A DNA stretch of 64,000 nucleotides from an uncultured Dokdonia sp. (GCF_947492535.1 NZ_CANLNH010000004.1:280489-344488); one strand, 5' to 3'. Counted from the stretch's first letter, positions 8,488 to 16,673 are shown. The notes: generated from the sequence alone by a model not told the origin. Numbers and translations are program-made.

Positions 8488-9168
8488 TTATGCTTTACCG
8501 CCGTCTAATTCGTCTTGCCATTTCTTAAGAGCATCCCACTCACCTGCAGCAGCCATTTCAGCTTGCTTTGGCCATGTGTCTGTAACGTGATTTCCACGTA
8601 CACCTGCTATGATTTCAGAAATTTTAGCAGCATCAGTTTTTGCTAACTCAGCAAACGTTGCGATTCCAGCGTCTGTTAATGTTTGAGCAATTTTTGGTCC
8701 GATACCTTCTATTTTCTTAAGATCATCACCTTTTGAAGCAGCTTTCTTTGCGGGTGCTTTTTTAGCTTCAGCTTTAGGAGCAGCTTCCTTTACAGGAGCA
8801 GCCGCTTTTGGCTCAGCTTTTTTAGCTTCTTTTTTAGGAGCAGCTTTCTTAGCTCCAGATGCTGTGATGTTTTCGATTACGATTTCAGTAAGAGACTGAC
8901 GGTGTCCGTTTTTAACACGGTATCCTTTACGTCTTTTCTTTTTGAAAACGATTACTTTGTCACCTTTTAGGTGTTTAACGACTTTAGCTCCTACTTGAGC
9001 TCCGTCTATAGCCGGGGCGCCGATCGTTACTTTGTCACCGTCACCGATTAAAAGAACGTTGTCAAAAGACACTTTCTTTCCTTCTTCGGTTGCTAGGCGG
9101 TGTACAAAGACTTTCTGGTCTTTTGCAACTTTAAATTGCTGCCCTGCTATCTCTACAATTGCGTACAT
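8488..9168 (-). CDS. rplU: 50S ribosomal protein L21 with C-terminal helix-hairpin-helix extension
   Basis: Residues 1-105 are a normal L21 (MYAIVEIAGQQFKVAKDQKV ... KKKRRKGYRVKNGHRQ). L21 in most bacteria ends there, but this protein has 226 residues: an Ala/Lys/Pro-rich linker (about 107-148) leads to a compact domain starting GDDLKKIEGIGPKIAQTL, a helix-hairpin-helix motif of the kind that binds nucleic acid, ending DALKKWQDELDGGKA. Such extended L21 proteins are known in Bacteroidota; the role of the tail is not established. It is driven by a clear promoter at 9220-9249 and is cotranscribed with rpmA. Confidence 0.95.
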   Translation of the reverse strand: MYAIVEIAGQQFKVAKDQKVFVHRLATEEGKKVSFDNVLLIGDGDKVTIGAPAIDGAQVGAKVVKHLKGDKVIVFKKKRRKGYRVKNGHRQSLTEIVIENITASGAKKAAPKKEAKKAEPKAAAPVKEAAPKAEAKKAPAKKAASKGDDLKKIEGIGPKIAQTLTDAGIATFAELAKTDAAKISEIIAGVRGNHVTDTWPKQAEMAAAGEWDALKKWQDELDGGKA

Positions 9169-9219
9169 AGCTATTAATTAATGATTAAAAATAACTTAAT
9201 CTTTCGATTTAAGCGGGTG

Positions 9220-9249
9220 CAAATATACCACTAATCTATTAATTTACAA
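9220..9249 (-). promoter_or_regulatory. Bacteroidota-type promoter of rplU-rpmA
   Basis: On the minus strand TTG (9249-9247), 19 bp, then TATATTTG (9227-9220), exactly the TTG-N19-TAnnTTTG consensus. The -7 box is about 52 bp before the rplU start. Confidence 0.85.
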
Positions 9250-9323
9250 GGGATGCAAATGCTTTTTTTACTGCATTTACATAAGAAGAAATACAAAGAT
9301 ACGTTTTGATTGTTTTACAATGA

Positions 9324-9980
9324 CTATTGTACCGTAACAGCTTCTCGTAAATAACGTCTAAAAGGAAGCATCTCTAAATAGACTTCTATACATTTTTCCT
9401 GATAGTTAGGATCTAGTATTTGCTTTCGCGAAAGCGTCATTTCAATACCAAATGTTTTATGTCTCAATAATTCAATATGCGGATGCTCTTTTGAAAACCC
9501 TTTTGGAGCTGTCTTTAAAGGATCATCATGATAGAGTGTCCCAAACATTTTTTTGAAGGATGGCTTTTCAAGTATAGCTAAAAGTTCTTCTCCATTATAA
9601 TCTATAGCATCTCGAATACTTCGTAATACTGATTTTTCAGGACGCCAAAAACCACCCGCGAGTAGATTGTGCTTCAGTCCTATTTCTATATAAAAATCGC
9701 CTTGCTTGGTCAGTTGATCTAATCCAGCAGCAAAATGATCTTTGTAAATAGGTTTATTAGGCGCAAACATCAGATTGTTATTAATTCTATTGATTCCCTT
9801 TTTTCCTGGGGTATCAAAATAATCTGGATCTACTGTCGCTAGTTTGCTGTTAAGCTCATCTAGCCAACTCACAAAAAAAGTACGTACCGCCTTATATTCT
9901 TTTCGGTTGAGATCCATCCATTCCTTAGAATTGTTTTGCTGTAAGCGTTCTAAGAAATCAAATAATTCTGGGAAACCCAT
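9324..9980 (-). CDS. DUF2461 (TIGR02453) family protein
   Basis: Cytoplasmic protein of 218 residues matching the DUF2461 family: an opening 'FPELFDFLERLQQNNSKEWMDLNRKEY', a central 'INRINNNLMFAPNKPIYKDHFAAGL', and a C-terminal 'KTAPKGF' followed by the 'LLRHKTFG' region. The biochemical function is not established. The palindromic repeat sits inside the gene at 9422-9436 and is read as LSRK (MTLSRKQ). It ends 9 bp after the start of the S24 regulator's end region, so the two minus-strand genes are close together and may be cotranscribed. Confidence 0.85.
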   Translation of the reverse strand: MGFPELFDFLERLQQNNSKEWMDLNRKEYKAVRTFFVSWLDELNSKLATVDPDYFDTPGKKGINRINNNLMFAPNKPIYKDHFAAGLDQLTKQGDFYIEIGLKHNLLAGGFWRPEKSVLRSIRDAIDYNGEELLAILEKPSFKKMFGTLYHDDPLKTAPKGFSKEHPHIELLRHKTFGIEMTLSRKQILDPNYQEKCIEVYLEMLPFRRYLREAVTVQ

Positions 9981-9989
9981 AAAATTGCA

Positions 9990-10760
9990 TTAAGTGTTTA
10001 AATTTTTAATCTGACTCTTTAACTCTTGCATAGATGCTTGCAATTCTCGAAGTAATGTATGTTCAGAGCCTGAATCTATATTAAAAGTAAGCTTACTGTT
10101 GACTTGCCATATTTCTTGAATATCACTTACAAATACTTCATAAGGGACATATTCTTCATTAAGAGAAACCAATAATACTTTTGAAGAGTTTGGTAGTTTT
10201 TGTAATTTTTTTACCACAACGGCGTCTTGCATAACAACTACATACACTTTATTATCACTCGCATAATCTAAGCTTTCTACACCTTTAGCAAGTACCCAAT
10301 CATCAGGTCTAAAATTAGGAAGCATACTATCTCCTTCAACTTGAAAACCACGATAAGTTGCATTGCGATATTGAGGTAGTGGAAGATCAAAAGCTGGGAG
10401 TTTTTGATACCATTCTACATCTTGAATATTATTAGGATATCCTGCCGCAGCTTTCTGATTTACTAAGATCATATTTTCTTGATCTTCTTTATCAACGATA
10501 ACCACTTTAGGACTAATATCACCACTATCTGTTGTAAGTTGCTTTTGATTACTATATCCAAACAGCCATAATGGATTGACATTAAAAAGGCGTAATAATT
10601 CTGTTACTACACGACCCGAAAGTTTTGTACGACCACGTTCTATATCGGCAGTAGAATGTTTAATGCCTAATTGTTCTGCAAATTCAGACTGTGTAAAATC
10701 ATGATCTTCACGTATTTCTTTAAAACGGCGTATCTCTGAAGGTAATTCATTTGTTCCCAT
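9990..10760 (-). CDS. LexA/CI-like transcriptional repressor (XRE helix-turn-helix plus S24 peptidase)
   Basis: Residues 12-68 form an XRE-type HTH (DFTQSEFAEQLGIKHSTADIERG). Residues ~95-235 form an S24/LexA peptidase domain with candidate cleavage site A106-G107 (AAAGYP), catalytic Ser S145 (VEGDSMLPNF) and Lys K184 (VVVKK). A short coiled coil closes the protein. Proteins of this design repress their own promoter and may self-cleave with RecA after DNA damage. Two direct copies of AGGAATATTTCC lie just before the start (10781-10816) and are the obvious operators. No phage genes are near, so this is a chromosomal regulator, perhaps of the DUF2461 gene too. Confidence 0.88.
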   Translation of the reverse strand: MGTNELPSEIRRFKEIREDHDFTQSEFAEQLGIKHSTADIERGRTKLSGRVVTELLRLFNVNPLWLFGYSNQKQLTTDSGDISPKVVIVDKEDQENMILVNQKAAAGYPNNIQDVEWYQKLPAFDLPLPQYRNATYRGFQVEGDSMLPNFRPDDWVLAKGVESLDYASDNKVYVVVMQDAVVVKKLQKLPNSSKVLLVSLNEEYVPYEVFVSDIQEIWQVNSKLTFNIDSGSEHTLLRELQASMQELKSQIKNLNT

Positions 10761-10779
10761 TTGGTGAATATAAGAATTT

Positions 10780-10816
10780 TAGGAATATTTCCTAGTTATT
10801 AATTAGGAATATTTCC
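10780..10816. promoter_or_regulatory. Tandem operator sites of the S24 repressor
   Basis: AGGAATATTTCC occurs at 10781-10792 and again at 10805-10816, 24 bp apart, or a little over two helical turns. Each is an inverted repeat GGAA-TAT-TTCC, and the first extends to a perfect TAGGAA-TAT-TTCCTA. They begin 20 bp upstream of the repressor start. Confidence 0.7.
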
Positions 10817-10973
10817 GTTTTTTCTATATGTGTCGTGATCCAGTTAGGAAGGTATAGACGTATATAAAGTATAATTTAAAGACTAAAGGTGTTTTTAAAG
10901 GTGTTGTTTGTGTATTTCATCGATAAAAACAAAACATTCATCTTGATTGCACTATTGATTAGGATGTATATGT

Positions 10974-10981
10974 TAATTTTG
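10974..10981 (+). promoter_or_regulatory. Candidate -7 box of the alanine-rich lipoprotein gene
   Basis: TAATTTTG matches TAnnTTTG, 33 bp before the ATG at 11014. TTG triplets exist upstream, but at 16 or 24 bp rather than 19. Confidence 0.4.
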
Positions 10982-11013
10982 GTCCATAACTAATCGTCAA
11001 AACTTATAACGAC

Positions 11014-11451
11014 ATGAAACGAATTATTTTGAGTATTGCTGCTGTAGCTTTAGTTTTCAATATTACTTCTTGTAGAGAAGTAAAAGAAAATGCTGAAGAA
11101 GCAGGAAATGCTGTGGAAAATGCGGCTAATGCTGCTGGTGAAGCTGCTAACAATGCAGCAGACGCTGCAGGAGATGCTGTTAACGAAGCAACAAATGCTG
11201 CTGGGGAAGCAGTAGAGAATGCAACAAATGCTGCAGGTGAAGCAGTAGAGAGTGCAACCAATGCTGCGGGTGAAGCGATAGATAAAGCCGGTGAAGCTGT
11301 AAATGATGCTAAAGATGCTGCTGGAAATGCTGTAGATAAGGCTGGTGAAGCTGTAAAAGATGTAAAAGATGCAGCAGGAAATGCTGTAGATAAAGCGAAA
11401 GATGCTGCTAAAGATGCAAAAGACGCTGTAAAAAATGTTACTGACCATTAA
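11014..11451 (+). CDS. Alanine-rich repeat lipoprotein (LEA/apolipoprotein-like)
   Basis: A leader with lipobox (MKRIILSIAAVALVFNITSC) predicts lipidation at Cys20, leaving about 125 residues built of tandem 11-residue amphipathic units such as AGEAVENATNA and AGEAVESATNA, passing into KDAAGNAVDKA units towards the C-terminus. Such 11-mers occur in LEA proteins, apolipoproteins and YtjS-like stress proteins and form long helices. Ala, Glu, Asn, Lys and Asp dominate and there are no aromatics after the leader. The repeat composition opens long spurious frames on the other strand. A role in desiccation or envelope stress is plausible but not shown. A strong terminator follows. Confidence 0.8.
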   Translation: MKRIILSIAAVALVFNITSCREVKENAEEAGNAVENAANAAGEAANNAADAAGDAVNEATNAAGEAVENATNAAGEAVESATNAAGEAIDKAGEAVNDAKDAAGNAVDKAGEAVKDVKDAAGNAVDKAKDAAKDAKDAVKNVTDH

Positions 11452-11476
11452 TATTTGTGATTAAAAGAAAGTAACT

Positions 11477-11503
11477 AAAAAGCCCGGCATTGCCGGGCTT
11501 TTT
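11477..11503. terminator. Bidirectional terminator between the repeat lipoprotein and fabD
   Basis: The stem AAAAAGCCCGGCA / TGCCGGGCTTTTT closes on a tiny loop, with runs of A on one side and T on the other, so it can serve both converging genes. Confidence 0.9.
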
Positions 11504-11529
11504 TTATAGTCGTATATAAAAGTAATTAC

Positions 11530-12417
11530 CTATTCTGGCAATGCAGCACCACTTGCTGTAACATTACGATCTATTTTACGCATTAATCCTTGTAATACTT
11601 TTCCTGGACCTACTTCTACAAAGTGAGTAGCTCCATCTGCGATCATATGTTGTATGCTTTGTGTCCATTTTACAGGAGCCGTAAGCTGTGCCATTAAATT
11701 TTCTTTAATGACCTTTGGATCTGTAATTGCTGTCGTAGATACATTTTGATATATAGGACAGGTTGGTGTGTTAAATGTTGTGTTTTCTATAGCAGCAGCA
11801 AGTTCTTCCCGAGCAGGCTCCATTAAAGGAGAGTGGAAAGCACCACCTACAGGAAGTACCAATGCACGACGGGCTCCTTTTTCTTTTAGTGTTTCACAGG
11901 CAGCTTCGATAGCAGGAATGTCTCCAGAAATTACTAATTGTCCGGGACAGTTATAATTTGCAGCCACTACAATTCCATCAGTAGTTTTACATACATCTTC
12001 TACTACTTGGTCTTCTAATCCTAATACAGCAGCCATTGTTGAAGGTTGCATTTCACATGCTTTTTGCATGGCAAGGGCACGTTGTGATACCAGTTTTAAT
12101 CCATCTTCAAAACCTAAAGTACCATTAGCAACAAGCGCACTTAATTCTCCTAGTGAATGCCCTGCAACCATATCTGGTTGAAAAGAATCTCCTAATACTT
12201 TGCTTAAAATAACAGAATGTAAGAAAATAGCAGGCTGTGTTACCTTGGTTTGTTTTAAATCTTCAGGATCTCCTTCAAACATAATGTCTGTAATAGCAAA
12301 ACCTAAAATATCATTTGCTTTATGAAAGTAATCTTGTGCCAGTCCAGAGGCTTCAAATAAGTCAAGTCCCATTCCTGAAAATTGTGCTCCTTGTCCTGGA
12401 AAAATATATGCATTCAT
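11530..12417 (-). CDS. fabD: Malonyl-CoA:ACP transacylase
   Basis: Transfers malonate from CoA to acyl carrier protein to feed fatty-acid elongation in the cytoplasm. Of normal length (295 residues), it shows the N-terminal FPGQGAQFSGMG oxyanion loop, the nucleophile elbow AGHSLGE with S88, the conserved Arg of QRALAMQKA and the active-site His of GGAFHSPLM, and ends with the VEVGPGKVLQGL motif. It is a single gene here, converging on the repeat lipoprotein. Confidence 0.97.
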   Translation of the reverse strand: MNAYIFPGQGAQFSGMGLDLFEASGLAQDYFHKANDILGFAITDIMFEGDPEDLKQTKVTQPAIFLHSVILSKVLGDSFQPDMVAGHSLGELSALVANGTLGFEDGLKLVSQRALAMQKACEMQPSTMAAVLGLEDQVVEDVCKTTDGIVVAANYNCPGQLVISGDIPAIEAACETLKEKGARRALVLPVGGAFHSPLMEPAREELAAAIENTTFNTPTCPIYQNVSTTAITDPKVIKENLMAQLTAPVKWTQSIQHMIADGATHFVEVGPGKVLQGLMRKIDRNVTASGAALPE

Positions 12418-12445
12418 ATATAGTTTGTTTATTTAGTTGTGTCTG

Positions 12446-12478
12446 CAAAAATACAGAAAGTTTTGTGTTGTTTGTCAA
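12446..12478 (-). promoter_or_regulatory. Candidate fabD promoter
   Basis: On the minus strand TATTTTTG (12453-12446) fits TAnnTTTG, with TTG 22 bp upstream (12478-12476), 29 bp before the fabD start. Confidence 0.45.
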
Positions 12479-12873
12479 AGTGACTCATGACTAAAGGGAA
12501 TCAGGGATCACGACGTTTTATTCTTAGTTATGGGTTTTGAAAAAAGATATTAAGGAGCGAAGAATAAGATTCCCTCCTTTGAAGGAATTACATGGACTAT
12601 GTGAGGTGATTGAGTGATTTTCGCTTTTCGCGAAAATAATATCGAATACAAATAGAGTAACACTCTAATGACGGAGTAATACTCTATTTTAGTGTATTGT
12701 AAGCAAACTTTCTGTATTTAAAAAGCTCCTTCCCTTGGAGAGGGAAGGTGGCTGTATCGAGGTAACGAGACACAGACGGAAGGAAGAGAATGTTTATAAA
12801 TAACACACCCCTTAGTCCCCTCTTTCTAGAGGGGAAACTCATATGTTTATCTTTTGGCAAATGATCCTGTATA

Positions 12874-12889
12874 CGCTTTCGCGAAAGCG
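12874..12889. repeat. Perfect 16-bp palindrome CGCTTTCGCGAAAGCG
   Basis: Followed by TACAAAAGAGTATTCGTTTTT; the same palindrome (with one change) and tail recur at 13108-13145. Confidence 0.85.
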
Positions 12890-13107
12890 TACAAAAGAGT
12901 ATTCGTTTTTTAAGTCCTAAGTCTTGAGTGTTAAAATACGAAAGTGACTTCATACGTCATTCTGAATTTATTTCAGAATCTCATCAAATTAAGCGCAAAT
13001 TAGTGAGAAGCTGAAACAAGTTCAGCTTGACCAAAGAATATTTTTTTGATGATTAGTACTCGTAATATTATATCATTATACCGTAAGAATAATTTTTAAG
13101 CAGTATA

Positions 13108-13123
13108 CGCTTTTGCGAAAGCG
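13108..13123. repeat. Variant palindrome CGCTTTTGCGAAAGCG
   Basis: Second member of the direct repeat pair in this non-coding region, one base different from the consensus. Confidence 0.75.
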
Positions 13124-13167
13124 TACAAAAGAGTATTCGTTTTTAAAACCTGATTCCTGACTCTTTT

Positions 13168-13737
13168 TTAAACCATCTCAAGCAGCACCGAACTATCCAC
13201 CACTTCGGCAAATTCTTTATGCAAACTTGCTAATGCGGTTTCATGAATCATCTCTGAAGAATAGGTTTGTCCGTTGAGTCCCTGTCTGTCAAACGTAGCA
13301 GTTGCATCAGAAATTAATAGCACATCAAATCCCAAATTTCCAGCCATTCTAGTCGTGGTAGAAATACAATGATTTGTAGTCAATCCTACAATCACTAGTT
13401 TATTGATATTTTGAGCATCTAGACGTTCTTTCAGATCAGTACCTATAAAGGCACTGTTCACATCTTTAATGATTAACGGTTCGTCGTTTTTAGGCTTTAA
13501 GGCGTCTATCATTTCAAATCCTGGATGGGATTTATGAAGTAATGAGTTTGGGTCCTGCGAACTATGAATAATATGGAAAATAGGGAGTTTTAATGATCTC
13601 CATGTTTCTAGTAACTGTAATGCCTTTTCTTCGGCATCTCTATTGTTTCTATTGCCACCCCAATGGGCTTCTTCAGAAAACCCTTTTTGAAGGTCTATCA
13701 AAAGTAAAGCGGTGTTCTGGTCTCTTAGTTTTGTCAT
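13168..13737 (-). CDS. Isochorismatase-family cysteine hydrolase
   Basis: Cytoplasmic hydrolase of 189 residues with the catalytic triad of the family: D15 (LLLIDLQKGF), K91 (LIIKDVNSAF) and C124 (GLTTNHCISTT), the last preceded by the usual cis-peptide turn. Relatives cleave isochorismate, nicotinamide, ureidoacrylate or similar amide or ether substrates; the sequence does not decide which. It starts at ATG 13737 and stands alone, between two repeat-rich spacers. Confidence 0.85.
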   Translation of the reverse strand: MTKLRDQNTALLLIDLQKGFSEEAHWGGNRNNRDAEEKALQLLETWRSLKLPIFHIIHSSQDPNSLLHKSHPGFEMIDALKPKNDEPLIIKDVNSAFIGTDLKERLDAQNINKLVIVGLTTNHCISTTTRMAGNLGFDVLLISDATATFDRQGLNGQTYSSEMIHETALASLHKEFAEVVDSSVLLEMV

Positions 13738-13800
13738 TAGATTATTAGTGAAATATTATTTTGTAAAGTCTGTAAGACGCATATAAAATAGATAGTTGAA

Positions 13801-13850
13801 CCTGCCTTTGCCGGCAGGCAGGCTAATCCCGCTTTTTCAGCGGGCTCTTG
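13801..13850. repeat. CCTGCC...GGCAGG palindromic intergenic repeat
   Basis: CCTGCCTTTGCCGGCAGGCAGG (two overlapping inverted repeats) is followed by CTAATCCCGCTTTTTCAGCG, including the hairpin CCCGCT...AGCGGG. The GGCAGGCAGGCTAATCCCG part recurs inverted near 17192-17211. The 69-codon minus-strand frame across this stretch is spurious. Confidence 0.6.
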
Positions 13851-13918
13851 GTTTAATATCTCAACCCTTGGGTCGATTTCTTTATCGGGTTTAGTACTTG
13901 CCTTTGGATTTATACCTT

Positions 13919-14386
13919 TTATTGTAAATATGAGTTTAACATCCAAAGGGTTTTTTCTGTTTGAGAGATATAGTCACTCATTAATGCAACGGTTCCTTCA
14001 TCATCTGCTTCGGCGGCAAGGGTTAAAATTTCTCTTTCTTTTAAGATAATGGTTGCAAAGTTTTTGACTACAATTTCAACACCTTCAATACCATTAGTGA
14101 TTCCTTTTTCTTCTTTGATATCGGCATGACTTACGTAGGCCGTAAAGGTATGTAAAGGTTCTCCTTCTAAGGTAAGGATGCGTTCTGCAATTTCATCTAT
14201 TTTAATCACGGCATCATTGTAAAATTCTTCAAATTTTAAATGCAATTCAAAAAACTCACGTCCTTTGATGTTCCAATGAAACCCGCGTAAGTTTTGATAA
14301 AAAACTTGATAGTCTGCGAGTAATTGGTTGAGCTCACTAGTTAGTACTTTGGCTTTACCTTGGTCAATCCCTATTAGATTTTTCAT
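13919..14386 (-). CDS. dps: Dps family ferritin-like protein
   Basis: Dodecameric mini-ferritin that oxidises iron with peroxide, stores it, and often binds DNA under stress. The 155 residues show the Dps pattern: an N-terminal helix, LRGFHWNIKGREFFELH with the ferroxidase His, NDAVIKIDEIAERIL with the Asp and Glu ligands that sit across the dimer interface, and a four-helix bundle to the end. There is no long Lys/Arg-rich N-terminal tail, so DNA binding is uncertain. It is a single gene, upstream of the isochorismatase-like gene on the same strand. Confidence 0.92.
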   Translation of the reverse strand: MKNLIGIDQGKAKVLTSELNQLLADYQVFYQNLRGFHWNIKGREFFELHLKFEEFYNDAVIKIDEIAERILTLEGEPLHTFTAYVSHADIKEEKGITNGIEGVEIVVKNFATIILKEREILTLAAEADDEGTVALMSDYISQTEKTLWMLNSYLQ

Positions 14387-14455
14387 CGTGTTTGTTTTAG
14401 TCCTGTCTTAGTCGTATTAAAAGTGGTTTCTTTTGTTTGTAATTTTTGTATTTTA

Positions 14456-14938
14456 CTAACGCTTCTTCCACGTCTCATACGTAAACCCAAATTTATGCCT
14501 GTCATCTACATCGTGAAACACACTTTCTTGTAATTCCCAAATAGCGGTATCTATTTTTGGAAAGAACGCATCGGCTTCAAATTCACTGTGAACGCGGGTG
14601 AGTTCGATATGGGTAGCAAAGTCGAGACCAATCGTATAAATTTCTCCACCACCAATAATGTATGCGTTTGAGTCATCTTTCGCGAAAGCGAGCGCATCTT
14701 CCATAGAATGTACCACTACAGCGCCTTCGGCTTTATAATCGGTATTACGGGTGATGACTACATGTGTACGATTAGGTAAGGGTTTTGGAAACGATTCCCA
14801 TGTTTTACGTCCCATAATGATATGGTGTCCCGTAGTCAAGGTTTTAAAACGTTTAAAATCATCGGGTAAGTGCCATACAAGGTCATTGTCTTTTCCTAAG
14901 GCGTCATTTTCTGCCGCAGCAGCGATCATTGTTATCAT
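14456..14938 (-). CDS. folA: Dihydrofolate reductase
   Basis: Reduces dihydrofolate to tetrahydrofolate with NADPH. The normal-length 160 residues have MITMIAAAAENDALGKDNDLVWHLPDDFKRFK, with the catalytic acidic residue in LPDDF, IIMGRKTWESF and the NADPH loop AYIIGGGEIY. The palindromic repeat at 14677-14690 is read as AFAKD inside the variable segment before YIIGGG. The start codon overlaps the stop of the upstream 2TM gene (ATGA), so the two are cotranscribed and probably translationally coupled. Confidence 0.97.
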   Translation of the reverse strand: MITMIAAAAENDALGKDNDLVWHLPDDFKRFKTLTTGHHIIMGRKTWESFPKPLPNRTHVVITRNTDYKAEGAVVVHSMEDALAFAKDDSNAYIIGGGEIYTIGLDFATHIELTRVHSEFEADAFFPKIDTAIWELQESVFHDVDDRHKFGFTYETWKKR

Positions 14939-15375
14939 AGGGGAGTATTCGGATCTATAGGTGTTACTGTGTTTTCGGCTGAAGTTTTTTTTTCAGGTAA
15001 TGGATGTTCTACTGCTACTTTCTCTTCTAATACAGCAATTCTATCCTGTTGTTTTTTTACGAGTGTATTGATTTGTTCTTCCTCCCAATCTTTACCCATA
15101 AAACGGTTTAAGACAAAGACATTGATTCCGTGTACGAGGAAGAAAAAGGTCCACAGTAAAATACCCCACACAAACCAATCAGTATCAAATATTTTAATAT
15201 CTTTTCCAAAACCCAATGCAAGATTTACAATAATCATCAGGATAGCGCCTGCTAAAAAAAGCACAAAATGACGATACAGTCTCTTTTTTTGACGCATACG
15301 CGCTTGTGCATTTTCAATTAATGCACGTTGTTCTGGATCGATAGCGGGTGGTGTTTTCTTTGAGAATATAGACAT
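14935..15375 (-). CDS. 2TM domain-containing membrane protein
   Basis: Protein of 146 residues with two membrane segments (roughly 36-56 and 68-90: HFVLFLAGAILMIIVNLAL and WFVWGILLWTFFFLVHGI), as in the 2TM family (PF13239) common in Bacteroidota, often with signalling proteins. The conserved arginine-rich YRHFV start and the NRFMGKDWEEEQI after the second helix fit. A helical tail (residues ~105-130) may form a coiled coil. It overlaps folA by 4 bp. Function unknown. Confidence 0.8.
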   Translation of the reverse strand: MSIFSKKTPPAIDPEQRALIENAQARMRQKKRLYRHFVLFLAGAILMIIVNLALGFGKDIKIFDTDWFVWGILLWTFFFLVHGINVFVLNRFMGKDWEEEQINTLVKKQQDRIAVLEEKVAVEHPLPEKKTSAENTVTPIDPNTPL

Positions 15376-15425
15376 ATATACGACCTTTACTCAAAATTAA
15401 GATTTTTAACCCGCACAGAAAAGTT

Positions 15426-16496
15426 ATGACAGCATTTAAAAAATATTTCCCTATCACAAAACAATGTACGTATCTAAATACACCCGCTTCGGGTTTGTTG
15501 CCTGAACCAGTATTGGAATATAGACAAGAACATGATTTAGATTTTTTTGTGATGGGAAGTGCGATTAAAGATAATCGAGGTCCTGCACTCACAGCAGTAC
15601 GTGAGAAAGTAGGAACCTTATTTTCTTGTGCTCCTAACCGAGTGGCATTGGTGCCTAACTTTTCGTACGGATTTAATACACTTTTAGAAGGTGTGCCAAC
15701 GCCTAAAAAAGTATTGTTATTGGAGAACGATTATCCTTCGGTAAATTGGCCGTTTGAGTCGCGTGATTTTGAGATTGTATATGCGCACATAGATGGTGAT
15801 TTGGAGAAAAATATTGTCTCCGCTTTCGCGAAAGCGCAGCCTGATATATTTGCATTTTCTGTCGTACAATACATCAACGGAATCAAAATAGACTTTGACT
15901 TTCTCAAACAGTTGAAAGCTACTTATACTGACACCTTATTTTTTGCCGATGCAACGCAGTATTTTGGAACGGAAGCTTTTGATTTTGATACATCGGCTAT
16001 TGATGTGATGGGAGGAAGCTGTTATAAATGGATGAATGCAGGCTATGGGAATGGGATTTTCCTTATTAAAGAATCGGTAGCAGAAAAGGTATTTCCAAAA
16101 ACGACAGGATTCAATTCTTTACAGGGGAAATATAAAGCACAAGAAGGGAGCTTTTTAGGACGTTTTGAACCAGGACATCAAGATACCTTAAACTACGGAA
16201 GTCTAGGGGTTGCGATAGATCTTATTAATGAATTTGGAATCGATACCATTGCACAACAAATACAGACACTTTCTAAAAAAGCAAAGGAAGCTTTTATTGA
16301 ACGAGGTTTATTGGAAGAAGCTGTTGTACAACGAACGGCACATTCTTCCATCTTTAATTTAAAAGGAGATGAGGCTCTTCTAAAACGTCTTGAGTCTCAG
16401 AATATCGTAAGTATTTTACGTGGTAATGGGTTGCGCGTTGGGTTTCATTATTTCAATACAGAAGACGATTTACAGCAATTATTGGAGGTTTTGTAG
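15426..16496 (+). CDS. Class V aminotransferase-fold PLP enzyme
   Basis: PLP-dependent enzyme of 356 residues in the NifS/kynureninase/isopenicillin epimerase superfamily. Seen: YLNTPASGLLP near the N-terminus, FADATQYFGTEAFD with the Asp that pairs with the pyridine nitrogen, and SCYKWMNAGYGNG with the Schiff-base K201. The substrate cannot be told; it lacks the NifS Cys loop, so it is unlikely to be a cysteine desulfurase. A perfect copy of the 16-bp palindrome is at 15821-15836, read as SAFAKAQ. It is divergent from the folA operon. Confidence 0.85.
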   Translation: MTAFKKYFPITKQCTYLNTPASGLLPEPVLEYRQEHDLDFFVMGSAIKDNRGPALTAVREKVGTLFSCAPNRVALVPNFSYGFNTLLEGVPTPKKVLLLENDYPSVNWPFESRDFEIVYAHIDGDLEKNIVSAFAKAQPDIFAFSVVQYINGIKIDFDFLKQLKATYTDTLFFADATQYFGTEAFDFDTSAIDVMGGSCYKWMNAGYGNGIFLIKESVAEKVFPKTTGFNSLQGKYKAQEGSFLGRFEPGHQDTLNYGSLGVAIDLINEFGIDTIAQQIQTLSKKAKEAFIERGLLEEAVVQRTAHSSIFNLKGDEALLKRLESQNIVSILRGNGLRVGFHYFNTEDDLQQLLEVL

Positions 16497-16566
16497 TTTT
16501 TTTAGGTTGTATTTGTGATACGTAGTTATTGAAAATAGGAAATTTTACTAGCAAATTCATAGTTGA

Positions 16567-16574
16567 AAACGTTT
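16567..16574. promoter_or_regulatory. AAACGTTT palindrome upstream of the CBM48 gene
   Basis: This octamer resembles the core of LacI/GalR-family operators. It lies 136 bp before the CBM48 start, so the assignment is speculative. Confidence 0.25.
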
Positions 16575-16673
16575 GCGTTTTACCGTATTGTTTGTTTTAC
16601 CTAGTGAATATTGTCATTCTGTAAAAAATGCTGTTAACTCCTTGATAAACTGTTTTTTGTTAGGTGCTATTTC

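Larger units (their letters stand above)
12480..13167. other. Non-coding, repeat-filled region
   Basis: No credible gene: a minus-strand frame of 89 codons here is made of repeats. It holds a TTTTCGCTTTTCGCGAAAA block (12618-12636), imperfect repeats of a TACTCTATTTTA motif (12655-12695), a block with CCCCTCTTTCTAGAGGGG (12817-12835), two direct copies of a 40-bp unit with the 16-bp palindrome (12872-12911 and 13106-13145), and the 'CATTCTGAATTTATTTCAG' block (12957-12975). Most of these recur near 51.7 or 55.2 kb. Confidence 0.7.

Noticed and set aside
11004..11448. Long minus-strand frames across the alanine-rich lipoprotein gene.
   Set aside because: They are the shadow of the repeat composition; the plus-strand frame has a proper lipobox leader and terminator.
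12684..12953. An 89-codon minus-strand frame in the non-coding region.
   Set aside because: It runs through several dispersed repeats, including the 16-bp palindrome, and has no family-like features.
13737..13946. A 69-codon minus-strand frame upstream of the isochorismatase-like gene.
   Set aside because: It overlaps the Dps gene's end and the CCTGCC-type repeat; codon content is repeat-derived.
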